8,603 bases of DNA. It comes from Zetaproteobacteria bacterium (GTDB lineage Bacteria > Pseudomonadota > Zetaproteobacteria > Mariprofundales > Mariprofundaceae). A program made the position numbers and the translations under genes. The notes under the pieces are model-generated. The model was not told the DNA's origin. It saw only the letters and a list, made by a program, of their open reading frames with translations, and did no database searches. Below, piece after piece: positions 1 through 6,785 of this stretch. Every line of letters begins with the position of its first letter. The first letter of the stretch is position 1. The DNA lies in assembly GCA_021545625.1 (NCBI GenBank), contig JAJRVH010000185.1, forward strand, positions 1-8,603, in the 5' to 3' direction.

Positions 1-69
1 CCGCTCGGGCGGTGTGGCGAACGCTGGGACGTGCTGATGCGAAAAAACCTGGAACGCCTCCGCCCGTGA
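1..69 (+). CDS. C-terminal end of probable zinc/manganese ABC transporter substrate-binding protein (5' cut by window)
   Basis: Reading frame 1 is open from the window edge to a TGA at 67-69 and encodes the last 22 residues of a protein. The tail contains WDVLMRKNLERLRP, an amphipathic helix that resembles the C-terminal helix of ZnuA/TroA-type periplasmic metal-binding proteins (pattern of an aromatic, then a Met-Arg, then Asn-x-x-x-Leu). The stop codon overlaps the GTG start of the next gene (GTGA, 66-69), as expected for a binding-protein gene leading a ZnuABC-type operon. Family assignment rests on the short tail plus context; the open frame itself is directly seen. Another small upstream gene cannot be excluded. 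Confidence 0.6.
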   Translation, partial: PLGRCGERWDVLMRKNLERLRP

Positions 70-854
70 ATGCTCCCGTCGTTCAGCTTTCAGGCGTCAG
101 CCTCAGCCCGGAAGGAAAAACCGTGCTGGAGAATATCAACCTGTCGCTTGAAGCCGGGCATTTCCTCGGCATCGTCGGACCCAACGGTGCGGGCAAGAGC
201 ACCCTGCTCAACCTGATTGCCGGCCTGACCCCTCCGGACCACGGCCATATCGACCTGTTCGGCCAGTGCCTGCGCCGCTTCAATCGGCGCCGCCTGCTCC
301 GGCAGGTCGGATTTCTGCACCAGCTGCATGAACATCAGCCGCGCCTGCCGATGCGCGTGCGCGAAGTCGTCGCCATGGGGTTATCCGCCTACGCCAACCC
401 GTTACGGCTCCGCAAGCTGTCGCGGCAACGCATTCTCGACGCACTGTCGCTAATGGACATGCGCAATCTGGCCGAAGCCGATTTCCGGCATCTTTCCGGC
501 GGCCAGCGCCAGCGGGTACGCATCGCCAGGGCCCTGGTCGACCGCCCTCGCCTGCTGCTGCTCGACGAACCATCCGCGGCACTGGACAGCAACCGCCAGG
601 AAAAACTGTTCCACCTGCTGCGCCGGCTCTGTGATGAAACCGGCATGAGCGTGATCATGGTCGAGCACGATATCGCAGCGATCAGCCGTCACGTGGATTC
701 CGTCGCCTGCCTGAACCGCCGTATTCACCACCATGTCATGCGCGGCGAACAGATCCCCGAAAGCATCTGGCAATCAATGTACGGAGAACACATCCGCATC
801 GTCGCCCATGATGCGAACTGCATCGGCTGCGCCCCCGGAAAGCCGGCAGCATGA
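66..854 (+). CDS. ABC transporter ATP-binding protein, zinc/manganese (ZnuC-type) family
   Basis: This 262-residue cytoplasmic ATPase is expected to power metal-ion uptake with the permease encoded immediately downstream. All ABC motifs are intact: Walker A GPNGAGKS (residues 38-45), Q-loop Gln86, signature LSGGQ (143-147), Walker B LLLLDE (163-168), D-loop SAALD and switch His201. The C-terminal tail holds a His cluster (RRIHHH) and a CIGC motif (Cys252, Cys255), which could sense or bind metal, as His-rich tails do in ZnuC relatives. I chose the GTG at 66 because it overlaps the upstream TGA (GTGA) and gives the usual family N-terminus; a GTG at 12 would add 18 unlikely residues. The 3' end overlaps the permease start (ATGA, 851-854). 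Substrate (Zn, Mn or Fe) cannot be settled from the ATPase alone; zinc is the best guess. Confidence 0.9.
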   Translation: MNAPVVQLSGVSLSPEGKTVLENINLSLEAGHFLGIVGPNGAGKSTLLNLIAGLTPPDHGHIDLFGQCLRRFNRRRLLRQVGFLHQLHEHQPRLPMRVREVVAMGLSAYANPLRLRKLSRQRILDALSLMDMRNLAEADFRHLSGGQRQRVRIARALVDRPRLLLLDEPSAALDSNRQEKLFHLLRRLCDETGMSVIMVEHDIAAISRHVDSVACLNRRIHHHVMRGEQIPESIWQSMYGEHIRIVAHDANCIGCAPGKPAA

Positions 855-1693
855 CTGACTTCCTGCAACAGTTTCTCGCCAGTCCGGTGATGCGCGAAAG
901 CCTGCAACCGGCCCTGCTTGTCGCGCTGGTCACGGCATCGATGTCCGTGATGATCATGGCTCACAGACTTTCGTTTCTGACCGTCGGCGTATCGCACGCC
1001 TCGCTGGCCGGCATGGGGCTGGCGCTGAACTTCGGCCTGCCGCTGCTGCCCGCAGCCACGGCCTTCGCCGTGGTCATCGCCCTGCTTCTGGCTCTGACTC
1101 CGGGTCGCCAGGGCATCAGCGAGGATGCCGGCACCGGCATCCTGTTTGCAGGCAGCATGGCGATCGGCATCGTGCTCGTATCGACATCGCCTCAATCCCG
1201 GGTTGACCTGTTCGGCCTGCTGTTCGGCAATATTCTGACCATCGAACCGGCGGACGTACGCTGGCTGTGGCTGCTGGGAGGCAGCATCCTGATAACGCTT
1301 CTGCTTGCCGCCCGCAGCTGGTGGAGCATTGCCTTCGATGCCGTCACGGCCGAGGCCTCCGGACTGCCCGTGGCGGGACTTCGCATGCTGCTGTACGGTG
1401 TCGTCGGCCTGACCGTGATTCTGTGCGTCAAGCTGGCCGGCATCGTGCTGACGGCGGGGCTGATGATTCTGCCCGCTGCCTGTGCCTGGTTCTGGGGCCG
1501 CTCGTTGGCCGGCCTGTGGCTGATCTCGGTGACATGTTCAGTATCCGGCACCATCGCAGGCCTGCTCTGGTCCTATGCCTGGGACTGGCCTTCCGGAGCC
1601 TCGGTTGTGCTGGCATTATGCGGCCTGTTCATATTGAGCTGGCTGGGCAAAGGAGGAATCGAATGGCTGAAGCGCCGCGTCCCAAGGCCGTAA
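851..1693 (+). CDS. ABC-3 family metal ABC transporter permease (ZnuB-type)
   Basis: This is a 280-residue inner-membrane permease of the ABC-3 family, the channel component for zinc, manganese or iron import. The chain is almost entirely hydrophobic with about eight membrane segments. Family landmarks are present in order: GVSHASLAGMGLA near residue 46, the DLFGLLFGNIL segment near 118, LTAGLMILPAACAW near 201 and WDWPSGASVVL near 245. All fit ZnuB/MntB-type permeases. The ATG at 851 overlaps the ATPase stop (ATGA) and is preceded by GGAAAG at 837-842, so translation is probably coupled. Its own 3' end overlaps the next gene by 31 bases. It should pair with the ATPase and with the binding protein whose end is seen at the window edge. 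Confidence 0.9.
   Translation: MTDFLQQFLASPVMRESLQPALLVALVTASMSVMIMAHRLSFLTVGVSHASLAGMGLALNFGLPLLPAATAFAVVIALLLALTPGRQGISEDAGTGILFAGSMAIGIVLVSTSPQSRVDLFGLLFGNILTIEPADVRWLWLLGGSILITLLLAARSWWSIAFDAVTAEASGLPVAGLRMLLYGVVGLTVILCVKLAGIVLTAGLMILPAACAWFWGRSLAGLWLISVTCSVSGTIAGLLWSYAWDWPSGASVVLALCGLFILSWLGKGGIEWLKRRVPRP
1651..1656 (+). promoter_or_regulatory. Ribosome binding site inside the permease gene for the RDD protein
   Basis: A perfect AGGAGG lies six bases before the ATG at 1663, inside the permease coding region. It sets the RDD start there; the same frame is open from 1267, but translation of the upstream part is only a shadow of the permease. Confidence 0.8.
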
Positions 1694-2169
1694 CGGCAGG
1701 CATTGGCATCCGCCTGCTGGCCAGCGGCTATGATTGTCTGATCCTGATCGGCCTGCTGTTTCTTGCCTTTATTCCGGTCACGATGGCCGAACAGGCCCTG
1801 GGCCCCATCGATCAGTGGCTCAAGGGCCTGCTGGTCATCTCCATTGCCTATGCCTATTTTGTCGGCTTCTGGATCAGGGGGGGCGCCACGACAGGCATGC
1901 GTCCGTGGAAACTGCAGGTCGCGATGGCAGGAAGCGGCGATACTCTGGGCATGACGGCCGCAACCGTCCGGTTTGCCGGCCTGATGCTGACCTGGCTGGC
2001 GCTGGGCATGACACTGGCGTACATGATGGTTCGGGACACCCATCATCTGCTGTTTTTTATCTCGGCACTGGTGCCGGCCCTTTCCCTGATGATCATGATG
2101 CTGACCCGCGACCGCCAGCCCCTGCACGATCTGGTGGCCGGCACAACCGTTTACCGGATAAGCGAGTAA
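1663..2169 (+). CDS. RDD family membrane protein
   Basis: A 168-residue integral membrane protein of the RDD family, with four likely membrane segments (about residues 22-39, 53-70, 104-123 and 128-147). The name-giving residues are visible: Arg17 and Asp24 in the first segment region (RLLASGYD) and the later Asp in RQPLHD (Asp156). The family's conserved loop appears as GATTGMRPWKLQV (74-86, matching the usual G-x-T-x-G-K/M-R pattern). The start is fixed by AGGAGG six bases upstream and overlaps the permease by 31 bases, so it belongs to the metal-uptake operon. RDD proteins are mostly of unknown function, with a few linked to ion exchange. A role beside a metal transporter is inferred only from coupling. 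A run of seven G occurs at 1877-1883 in its coding sequence. Confidence 0.87.
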   Translation: MAEAPRPKAVTAGIGIRLLASGYDCLILIGLLFLAFIPVTMAEQALGPIDQWLKGLLVISIAYAYFVGFWIRGGATTGMRPWKLQVAMAGSGDTLGMTAATVRFAGLMLTWLALGMTLAYMMVRDTHHLLFFISALVPALSLMIMMLTRDRQPLHDLVAGTTVYRISE

Positions 2170-2177
2170 GCGGATTC

Positions 2178-2543
2178 TTATCCCAAACCAAGCCAGCGAC
2201 GGGCCTCTTCGATATCCCGGAATATCTCAATGTGGCCGTGAACTCCGGCCGATGTGATCTGAAACATCCGGAACAGTCCGAAAGCGAGATCATTATGACA
2301 AACAAAGGCCCGCCTGGCCTCGCTTCCCCATACATGCGAATCCCTGAACGACATCATTTGCTCAACACCGAACTCCTCGGTCACCGCATCCCCGGCATCC
2401 AGCAACTCGCGCATATCGCTATGAAAGGCCGGGTCGGCCGCCAGCCGCTGCAAATAACCGGTAAACTCGGCAAAGCTCACACGACCCCGAAGGGTCGTAT
2501 ACACCACATCGTGCCGCGCATCGATCTTGTAGGTTACAGACAC
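2178..2543 (-). CDS. SpoIIAA-like (STAS/SEC14-type) small protein
   Basis: A soluble 121-residue protein without signal peptide or membrane segment. The pattern fits the SpoIIAA-like family: an N-terminal strand (VTYKIDARHDVVYTTLRG), a helix beginning SFAEF, a strand ending RELLDAGDA, then AFVCHNDLAFGLFRMFQ and a C-terminal VEIF-like strand and helix (IEIFRDIEEARRWLGL). Members are thought to be small regulatory or lipid/protein-binding domains; no specific function is established. I chose the GTG at 2543 because GGGGGAGAG sits just before it (2546-2554); a GTG at 2561 in frame has no such site and would lie closer to the promoter. It is convergent with the RDD gene (8-base gap) and divergent from the hybrid kinase, with its own promoter at 2579-2607. 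Confidence 0.75.
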   Translation of the reverse strand: MSVTYKIDARHDVVYTTLRGRVSFAEFTGYLQRLAADPAFHSDMRELLDAGDAVTEEFGVEQMMSFRDSHVWGSEARRAFVCHNDLAFGLFRMFQITSAGVHGHIEIFRDIEEARRWLGLG

Positions 2544-2578
2544 AGCTCTCCCCCGGAACACGCATCAGCATCCGATAA

Positions 2579-2607
2579 CTTATAGAACATCGGGCGCATA
2601 AGGTCAA
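2579..2607 (-). promoter_or_regulatory. Sigma70-type promoter for the SpoIIAA-like gene
   Basis: Read on the minus strand, TTGACC (2607-2602) and TATAAG (2584-2579) are separated by exactly 17 bases; each box matches the consensus at five of six positions. Transcription would start near 2572, giving a leader of about 28 bases before the GTG at 2543. The -35 box lies within one copy of the 14-base tandem repeat. Confidence 0.65.
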
Positions 2608-2623
2608 AAGCATAAGGTCAAAA
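2596..2623. repeat. Perfect 14-base tandem repeat, two copies
   Basis: GCATAAGGTCAAAA occurs twice back to back (2596-2609 and 2610-2623) in the divergent intergenic region. On the minus strand each copy carries TTGACC; the promoter-proximal copy supplies the -35 box of the promoter at 2579-2607. The second copy could be an operator half, a duplicated -35 box or a simple slippage duplication. Confidence 0.9.
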
Positions 2624-2707
2624 ATAACGTCTGACAGGCCTCGTATGGCATATCAATTGCTCCCCGCTCCGTACCGCACCATGATGCGCAGCGGAACCCA
2701 AGATTTC

Positions 2708-2712
2708 GGAGA
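2708..2712 (+). promoter_or_regulatory. Ribosome binding site supporting a TTG start of the hybrid kinase
   Basis: GGAGA lies five bases before the TTG at 2718. No in-frame ATG or GTG with a comparable site precedes the first membrane segment, so the rare TTG start is preferred. Confidence 0.6.
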
Positions 2713-2717
2713 CTTGC

Positions 2718-4616
2718 TTGGCAGACGATCACGCGAATATCCACAGTTATGTCGCCGCCGCCCTGCGCCAGCCGGCCGACATCAGGGAGAGGCAATCCCA
2801 GATCAGCACCCTGATGCTTGTCGCGGTTCCCGTCATCCTGCTGTTCTCGCTGTTCAACTTTTCGCACGAACACCGTCTGCTCGCCGCCATCGAACTCTGC
2901 ATCGGCATGGCATTGACGCCGACCATGCTTCTGATGCGCCGCCGGCGCATCCCGCGTCTCGGGACAGGCATCTTCATCCTGGGCATGCTGGCCCTGTTCG
3001 GAGCGCTGATGTTCGACGGCGGCATCGACAACAGCGCCATCTACTGGGTGCCGGTGTTTCCCTTTGTGGCATTGCTTACGCTGGGCCTGCGCCCGGGCAG
3101 CATGGTTGTCCTCGGATTTCTCGGCATCGCCGCAAGCATCCTCGGCCTGTGGCATCTGGACCTGCTGCAGCTCCCCTACACCTTTTACCAGATCCTGACC
3201 TTCATGGCCTCCTTCCTGACCTTCACCATCATCGCCTTCTTTATTGCCGCAATGAACGAATTCAACACCTACCGGCTGCAGCTGGCGCATAACAAGCTGG
3301 CCGCATCCGACGAGGAGCTCCGCAAGGCGCATGCCGACCTCGAATCGCTGGTGTACGAGCGCACGCACAAGCTGGCCCGCGCCAAGAAGGAGCTGGAACA
3401 CGAGGTTCGCCAGAAGGAAGAGGCCATCGAACAGTTGCGAAGCACGCAGGAAAAATTCTTTCAGGCCCAGAAAATGGAGGCCATCGGCACGCTGGTGGGC
3501 GGCATCGCCCACGACTTCAACAATATGCTATCCGGCATCACCGCCAATCTGTATCTGGTCAAAATGCGCATCAGGGACGAGCAGACCAGCAGCCGGCTTG
3601 AAAAAGTCGACACGCTGATCATGCACGCCGCCGACATGATCCGGCAGCTGATGACCTTTGCGCGCAAGGACACCATCCAGCTCAAGCCCTTCGACTTCAA
3701 TGCCTTCATCCGGGAGGCATTCAAGCTGGCGTGCGTATCGATCGCCGAAAACATCAAAACCACGCTCGCCACTCCCGACGAGGCGATGCATATCCGCGGC
3801 GATGCCACTCAGCTGCAACAGGTGCTGATGAATCTGATGAACAATGCCCGCGATGCGCTGGACGGCCGGAACGAGCCGGAAATCCATGTCACGCTGCGCA
3901 GTTTCCGGCCCGATGAAACCTTCCGTCAACACTTTCCCGATCAAAAGGCCGCCCGCTATGCCTGCCTGTCGGTGCGCGACAACGGACACGGCATTCCGGA
4001 AGAAAAGCTGAGCCAGATTTTCGAGCCCTTTTTCACAACCAAGTCGTCCGGCCACGGGACAGGCCTGGGACTTGCGATGATCTACGGTTCGGTGGAATCG
4101 CACAGCGGCGTCATCGATGTCAAAAGCCGGGTCGGGCACGGCACGACCTTCACCATCTATCTGCCGCTGATCACAGATCCGCAGAGCATGCTGAACAACG
4201 CCCTGGACGACAGCATCGCGCATGGAAAAGGGGAAACCCTGCTGCTGGTCGATGACGATGCATTCCTGCGTCAGGCCAATGCCGATGTTCTTCGATCTCT
4301 GAACTATCAGGTGATCGAGGCCGCCAACGGACGCGAGGCCATCAGACTGTTCGAAGAACACGTCGATGCCATCGACCTGGTGCTGCTCGACGTCGTCATG
4401 CCCGAGATGGGCGGCGTGGAAGCGGCAACGCGCATCCGCCGCATCCGCAACAATATCGGCATCATCTTCATCACCGGCTACGACAAGGACGGCACGCTGA
4501 ACAGCGATATTACCGGCGAAGGTGAGAATATCATCATGAAACCGCTGACCATCGAGAAACTGAGCTCGACCATTCACCGGCATTTTCTGAAAAGCCTCGA
4601 CAAAAGCATCCATTGA
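2718..4616 (+). CDS. Membrane-bound hybrid sensor histidine kinase with C-terminal receiver
   Basis: A 632-residue sensor. Residues about 30-205 form roughly six membrane segments with the motif GGIDNSAIYW between them; there is no large periplasmic domain, so the signal is probably sensed in or at the membrane. A charged coiled coil (about 205-260) leads to HisKA with phospho-acceptor His265 in IAHDFNNML. The HATPase domain has an N box (about 372-380), G1 DNGHGIP (421-427), F box FEPFFTTK (435-442) and G2 GHGTGLGL (445-452). The receiver has acidic Asp512-514, phospho-acceptor Asp558 (LLDVVMPE), Thr586 and Lys608. All catalytic residues are intact, so it should autophosphorylate and pass phosphate to its own receiver. 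No DNA-binding output domain or separate regulator is adjacent, so its target is unknown. Translation starts at a TTG backed by GGAGA. No convincing promoter was found upstream. Confidence 0.92.
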   Translation: MADDHANIHSYVAAALRQPADIRERQSQISTLMLVAVPVILLFSLFNFSHEHRLLAAIELCIGMALTPTMLLMRRRRIPRLGTGIFILGMLALFGALMFDGGIDNSAIYWVPVFPFVALLTLGLRPGSMVVLGFLGIAASILGLWHLDLLQLPYTFYQILTFMASFLTFTIIAFFIAAMNEFNTYRLQLAHNKLAASDEELRKAHADLESLVYERTHKLARAKKELEHEVRQKEEAIEQLRSTQEKFFQAQKMEAIGTLVGGIAHDFNNMLSGITANLYLVKMRIRDEQTSSRLEKVDTLIMHAADMIRQLMTFARKDTIQLKPFDFNAFIREAFKLACVSIAENIKTTLATPDEAMHIRGDATQLQQVLMNLMNNARDALDGRNEPEIHVTLRSFRPDETFRQHFPDQKAARYACLSVRDNGHGIPEEKLSQIFEPFFTTKSSGHGTGLGLAMIYGSVESHSGVIDVKSRVGHGTTFTIYLPLITDPQSMLNNALDDSIAHGKGETLLLVDDDAFLRQANADVLRSLNYQVIEAANGREAIRLFEEHVDAIDLVLLDVVMPEMGGVEAATRIRRIRNNIGIIFITGYDKDGTLNSDITGEGENIIMKPLTIEKLSSTIHRHFLKSLDKSIH

Positions 4617-4620
4617 TCCG

Positions 4621-4641
4621 CCGGAGCATGGTATGCTCTGG
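4621..4641 (+). other. Hairpin just after the hybrid kinase gene
   Basis: A nine-pair stem (one G-U) with a three-base GGT loop starts four bases after the kinase stop; its core is GAGCAT-GGT-ATGCTC (4624-4638). No run of T follows on either strand, so it does not look like an intrinsic terminator. It could be an mRNA-processing or stability element between the kinase and the next gene, or a protein-binding palindrome. Confidence 0.55.
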
Positions 4642-4691
4642 CAACAGGGGGCTTCGCCCGTGTAGTATTGAGGTCGCTACGGAGGTATCGC

Positions 4692-5408
4692 ATGCAGGAG
4701 TTTCTGAACGGCTTGCCGGATCTCGGGCAGTCGAACTGGCTGATCCCCGGCCTGGGGCTGCTGATTGTCATCATCGTCATTCAAACGGTTCTGCTGTCCC
4801 GGCGCCGTAAAAAGGCCGCGCCGGCCGCCCGCGAGCACAGCACGCCGGTGCCGGTATCCGGCAAGGATATCCCGCCACTGCTGACCGAGCCCGAACTGGC
4901 TTGTTTCAACCGCCTCTACGAAGTGGCAGGCAAGGAATATCACATCATGGCCAAGGTCGCCCTGTCGGACCTGGCCATCGTCAAACGCGGCGTGGATCGG
5001 TCGCTGCTGGAGAAGGTTTCGAAGGAACATCATCACATCGACTTCGTTCTCTGTACGCGCGACAACATGGCCGTGGCCTGCGCCATCGAACTGCAGGACC
5101 TGGGCAGCACGGAGATCGGCCCCACGGAGCTGCTGCAACAGGTCGGCATTCCGGTCTTCAAGCTGCCCCGAAAAACCAGCTATTCGATGCCGGAGATCCG
5201 CGAACTGCTGAACCCGTTCCTGAAGGAGGCCCCTCCGACTCCCGATCAGATGGTCGCCACGATCTCGATGGAAGCGTTCCGAAGCTGCAAGACATGCCAG
5301 ACGCGCATGGTGCTCAAGCGAGCCAAATCGGGAAAATACAAGGGCACGCTGTTCTGGGTATGCGGCAAATATCCCGAATGCCGCACCATCGAGCTGTTCA
5401 CCCGCTAG
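4692..5408 (+). CDS. Membrane-anchored DUF2726 protein with C-terminal topoisomerase-type zinc finger
   Basis: A 238-residue protein with one N-terminal membrane segment (about 17-36) followed by a basic stop-transfer stretch RRRKK, placing the rest in the cytoplasm. Residues about 64-178 resemble DUF2726, a domain with a restriction-endonuclease-like fold. The candidate active-site residues are Asp117 (HIDFVL) and Glu133 (AIELQ), with Gln135 where PD-(D/E)XK nucleases usually have lysine. The C-terminus has four cysteines (199, 202, 224, 230; CX2C-X21-CX5C), the pattern of the zinc ribbons at the end of bacterial topoisomerase I. The start at 4692 is set by GGAGG at 4681-4685; eight further in-frame codons upstream have no such site. 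It follows the hybrid kinase by 75 bases on the same strand. Nucleic-acid binding or cleavage is inferred from domains only. Confidence 0.8.
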   Translation: MQEFLNGLPDLGQSNWLIPGLGLLIVIIVIQTVLLSRRRKKAAPAAREHSTPVPVSGKDIPPLLTEPELACFNRLYEVAGKEYHIMAKVALSDLAIVKRGVDRSLLEKVSKEHHHIDFVLCTRDNMAVACAIELQDLGSTEIGPTELLQQVGIPVFKLPRKTSYSMPEIRELLNPFLKEAPPTPDQMVATISMEAFRSCKTCQTRMVLKRAKSGKYKGTLFWVCGKYPECRTIELFTR

Positions 5409-5419
5409 ACGATCAGAGA

Positions 5420-5800
5420 CTATTTCAGCGTTTTCAGATAGGCGATCACATCGGCCCGGGCCTGCGGATCCTTCATTGCCGGGATCGCCGGCATGGTCAT
5501 GTTATAGGCGTTCGACTCCCGCAAGGCCTTCGCGTGCTCATCGGTTTTGACCATCACCGACGGATCGCGCAGCCAGCGATGCAGCCACCCCTCGTCGACC
5601 CGCTCGCTGATGCCCTTCAGGCCCGGACCGTACTTATCATCGTAATCGCTCCGGTGACAATATTTGCAAACCATGTCGAACATGGCCTTGCCGGCTGTCG
5701 CATCGCCCTGCGGAAAGGCCTGCTCCCCGGCATGCGCAGGGAAGGAAACAGACAGCAGGAATATCAGACATGTCGCCGGAATTCCGTAGCTTTTTCGCAT
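5420..5800 (-). CDS. Small exported class I cytochrome c
   Basis: A 126-residue precursor with a signal peptide (residues 1-24, cleavage after AHA) that should be exported to the periplasm and matured to about 102 residues. The haem attachment site CKYCH is at residues 45-49 (axial ligand His49). GPGLKGI (58-64) follows as in class I cytochromes, and the distal ligand is most likely Met103 in MTMPAI. The last segment (DVIAYLKTLK) is the usual C-terminal helix. It would act as a mono-haem electron carrier; partners are unknown. The ATG at 5800 is chosen over an in-frame one at 5848 because AGGAGGGG lies directly before it and the signal peptide begins there. It is the last gene of the minus-strand run, 20 bases after the redox protein, and is convergent with the DUF2726 gene (11-base gap, no terminator seen). 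Confidence 0.9.
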   Translation of the reverse strand: MRKSYGIPATCLIFLLSVSFPAHAGEQAFPQGDATAGKAMFDMVCKYCHRSDYDDKYGPGLKGISERVDEGWLHRWLRDPSVMVKTDEHAKALRESNAYNMTMPAIPAMKDPQARADVIAYLKTLK

Positions 5801-5820
5801 TTCCCCTCCTTCCGACGGGC

Positions 5821-6375
5821 CTATTCGTCCCGCCACTTGATCGAGCAACCGATCGTCGGGTGCTGGGGCTGGGGCGCGGGCTTGCCTGCCACCATCGCCT
5901 CGGCGGCCGGCACGAGCTCTTCCTTCGAGACCTTGGCCTCATCCTTCCAGTAATCGTCGATGCGGCCGTGGTAATAAAGTTCGCCATGCCTGTCGAACAG
6001 ATACAGGTCCGGCGTGCACTGGGCGTCGAACGCTCTGGCAACCTCCTGGGTCTCATCGGCCAGATAGGGAAAGTCGATCCCCCATTCCTTGATCTTCTTG
6101 CGCATGGCCGGCACCGAATCCTCGGGAAAGTCCGGATGGATGTTGGGATTGATCGCAATCGTATTGATGCCCATCTCCTTCAGACGGCGGGCATGCCGGA
6201 TCAGCCGCGGCCATACCGCAATCGCATACGGACAGTGATTGCATGTGAAGGCGACCAGAAGCCCCTGCTCGCCCAGCTGCCCGCGCAGGCGAACCGGGTT
6301 TCCATCCACATCGCTGACCGTCATATCGGGCAACTGCCATCCCGGTTCCACATGTACTGAAGCTACCAGCGCCAT
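5821..6375 (-). CDS. Thioredoxin-fold redox protein (AhpC/TSA-like, CNHCPY family)
   Basis: A 184-residue protein of the thioredoxin superfamily, probably cytoplasmic because no signal peptide is visible. The family signature FTCNHCPYA places a CXXC pair at Cys45 and Cys48, at the position of the thioredoxin/peroxiredoxin active site. Two further cysteines, Cys120 in CTPDLYLFD (before a cis-proline-like Pro) and Cys177 in IGCSIKW near the C-terminus, are also typical of this subgroup. YHGRIDDYW (135-143) is another family landmark. It likely reduces disulfides or peroxides, but the substrate is unknown. GGGGAG lies upstream of the ATG at 6375. It sits between SirB (36 bases) and cytochrome c (20 bases) in the minus-strand operon, so a link to cytochrome maturation or redox homeostasis is possible but only inferred. 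Confidence 0.87.
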   Translation of the reverse strand: MALVASVHVEPGWQLPDMTVSDVDGNPVRLRGQLGEQGLLVAFTCNHCPYAIAVWPRLIRHARRLKEMGINTIAINPNIHPDFPEDSVPAMRKKIKEWGIDFPYLADETQEVARAFDAQCTPDLYLFDRHGELYYHGRIDDYWKDEAKVSKEELVPAAEAMVAGKPAPQPQHPTIGCSIKWRDE

Positions 6376-6411
6376 ATCTGTTTCTCCCCTTTCATTTCCA
6401 ATGTCTGAATG

Positions 6412-6783
6412 TCAGAACCATACCGTCTTACTGTGGGCAACGGCAACAATATAAGCAAATGCCAGCAGGGCCGCGACAAACGCGGCGCGACGCGGCACAT
6501 GCACCAGCCCCGGATGCAGGGCCACGAAGCCCAGGCCGATATAGGCCAGTACCGCCGTCAGCTTCGCGAGCAGCCACGGCTGGTGCAGCGGATTCCAGCC
6601 CAGCATCAGCAACATTGCCACGCCGGATAAAAGAAGCATCGTATCGATGCTGTCCGGCACGATCCTCCGCCACAGCAGCGACTTCACCGCATGCCTCCGC
6701 CACATGCGCATGCCACGCCATACGAACAGAACCAAGGCAAAAGTCGCCAGTCCGACATGCAGGCCATGGATGGCGGACAACAT
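6412..6783 (-). CDS. SirB family inner-membrane protein
   Basis: A 123-residue integral membrane protein with four membrane segments (about 5-23, 44-62, 70-89 and 98-116). It matches the SirB family: His6 and His9 near the N-terminus, an Arg after the first segment (VWRGMRMW), WRRIVPDSIDTMLLLSG (38-54) and a Trp-Leu-Leu-Ala-Lys-Leu stretch leading to YIGLGFVALHPG. SirB was named in Salmonella as an up-regulator of invasion genes, but its biochemical role is not known, and the name should not be read as implying virulence here. The conserved histidines could bind haem or quinone; this is speculation. The start is two bases after the aldolase stop, so it is almost certainly co-transcribed with it, and 36 bases separate it from the thioredoxin-fold gene. 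Confidence 0.87.
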   Translation of the reverse strand: MLSAIHGLHVGLATFALVLFVWRGMRMWRRHAVKSLLWRRIVPDSIDTMLLLSGVAMLLMLGWNPLHQPWLLAKLTAVLAYIGLGFVALHPGLVHVPRRAAFVAALLAFAYIVAVAHSKTVWF

Positions 6784-6785
6784 GC

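Noticed and set aside
12..65. N-terminal extension of the ABC ATPase from a GTG at 12
   Set aside because: The frame is open to the window edge, but these bases encode the end of the upstream protein in frame 1, and the GTG at 66 overlaps its TGA and matches the family N-terminus.
1267..1662. Upstream extension of the RDD frame
   Set aside because: It lies wholly within the permease gene in another frame; AGGAGG and the RDD domain both fix the start at 1663.
1877..1883. Seven-G run in the RDD gene as a phase-variation switch
   Set aside because: Seven bases is short for slippage switching, the frame is intact, and the run falls on ordinary Arg-Gly-Gly codons.
2657..2685. Promoter for the hybrid kinase (TTGCTC, 17 bases, CATGAT)
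   Set aside because: Only three and four of six consensus positions match, too weak to annotate.
2604..4613. Two long minus-strand frames (2604-3512 and 3528-4613)
   Set aside because: They are antisense to the hybrid kinase, show no domain pattern and arise from the GC-rich codon bias of the real gene.
4901..5953. Plus-strand frame of 350 codons across the DUF2726 and cytochrome genes
   Set aside because: It overlaps two well-supported genes in other frames and its translation resembles nothing.
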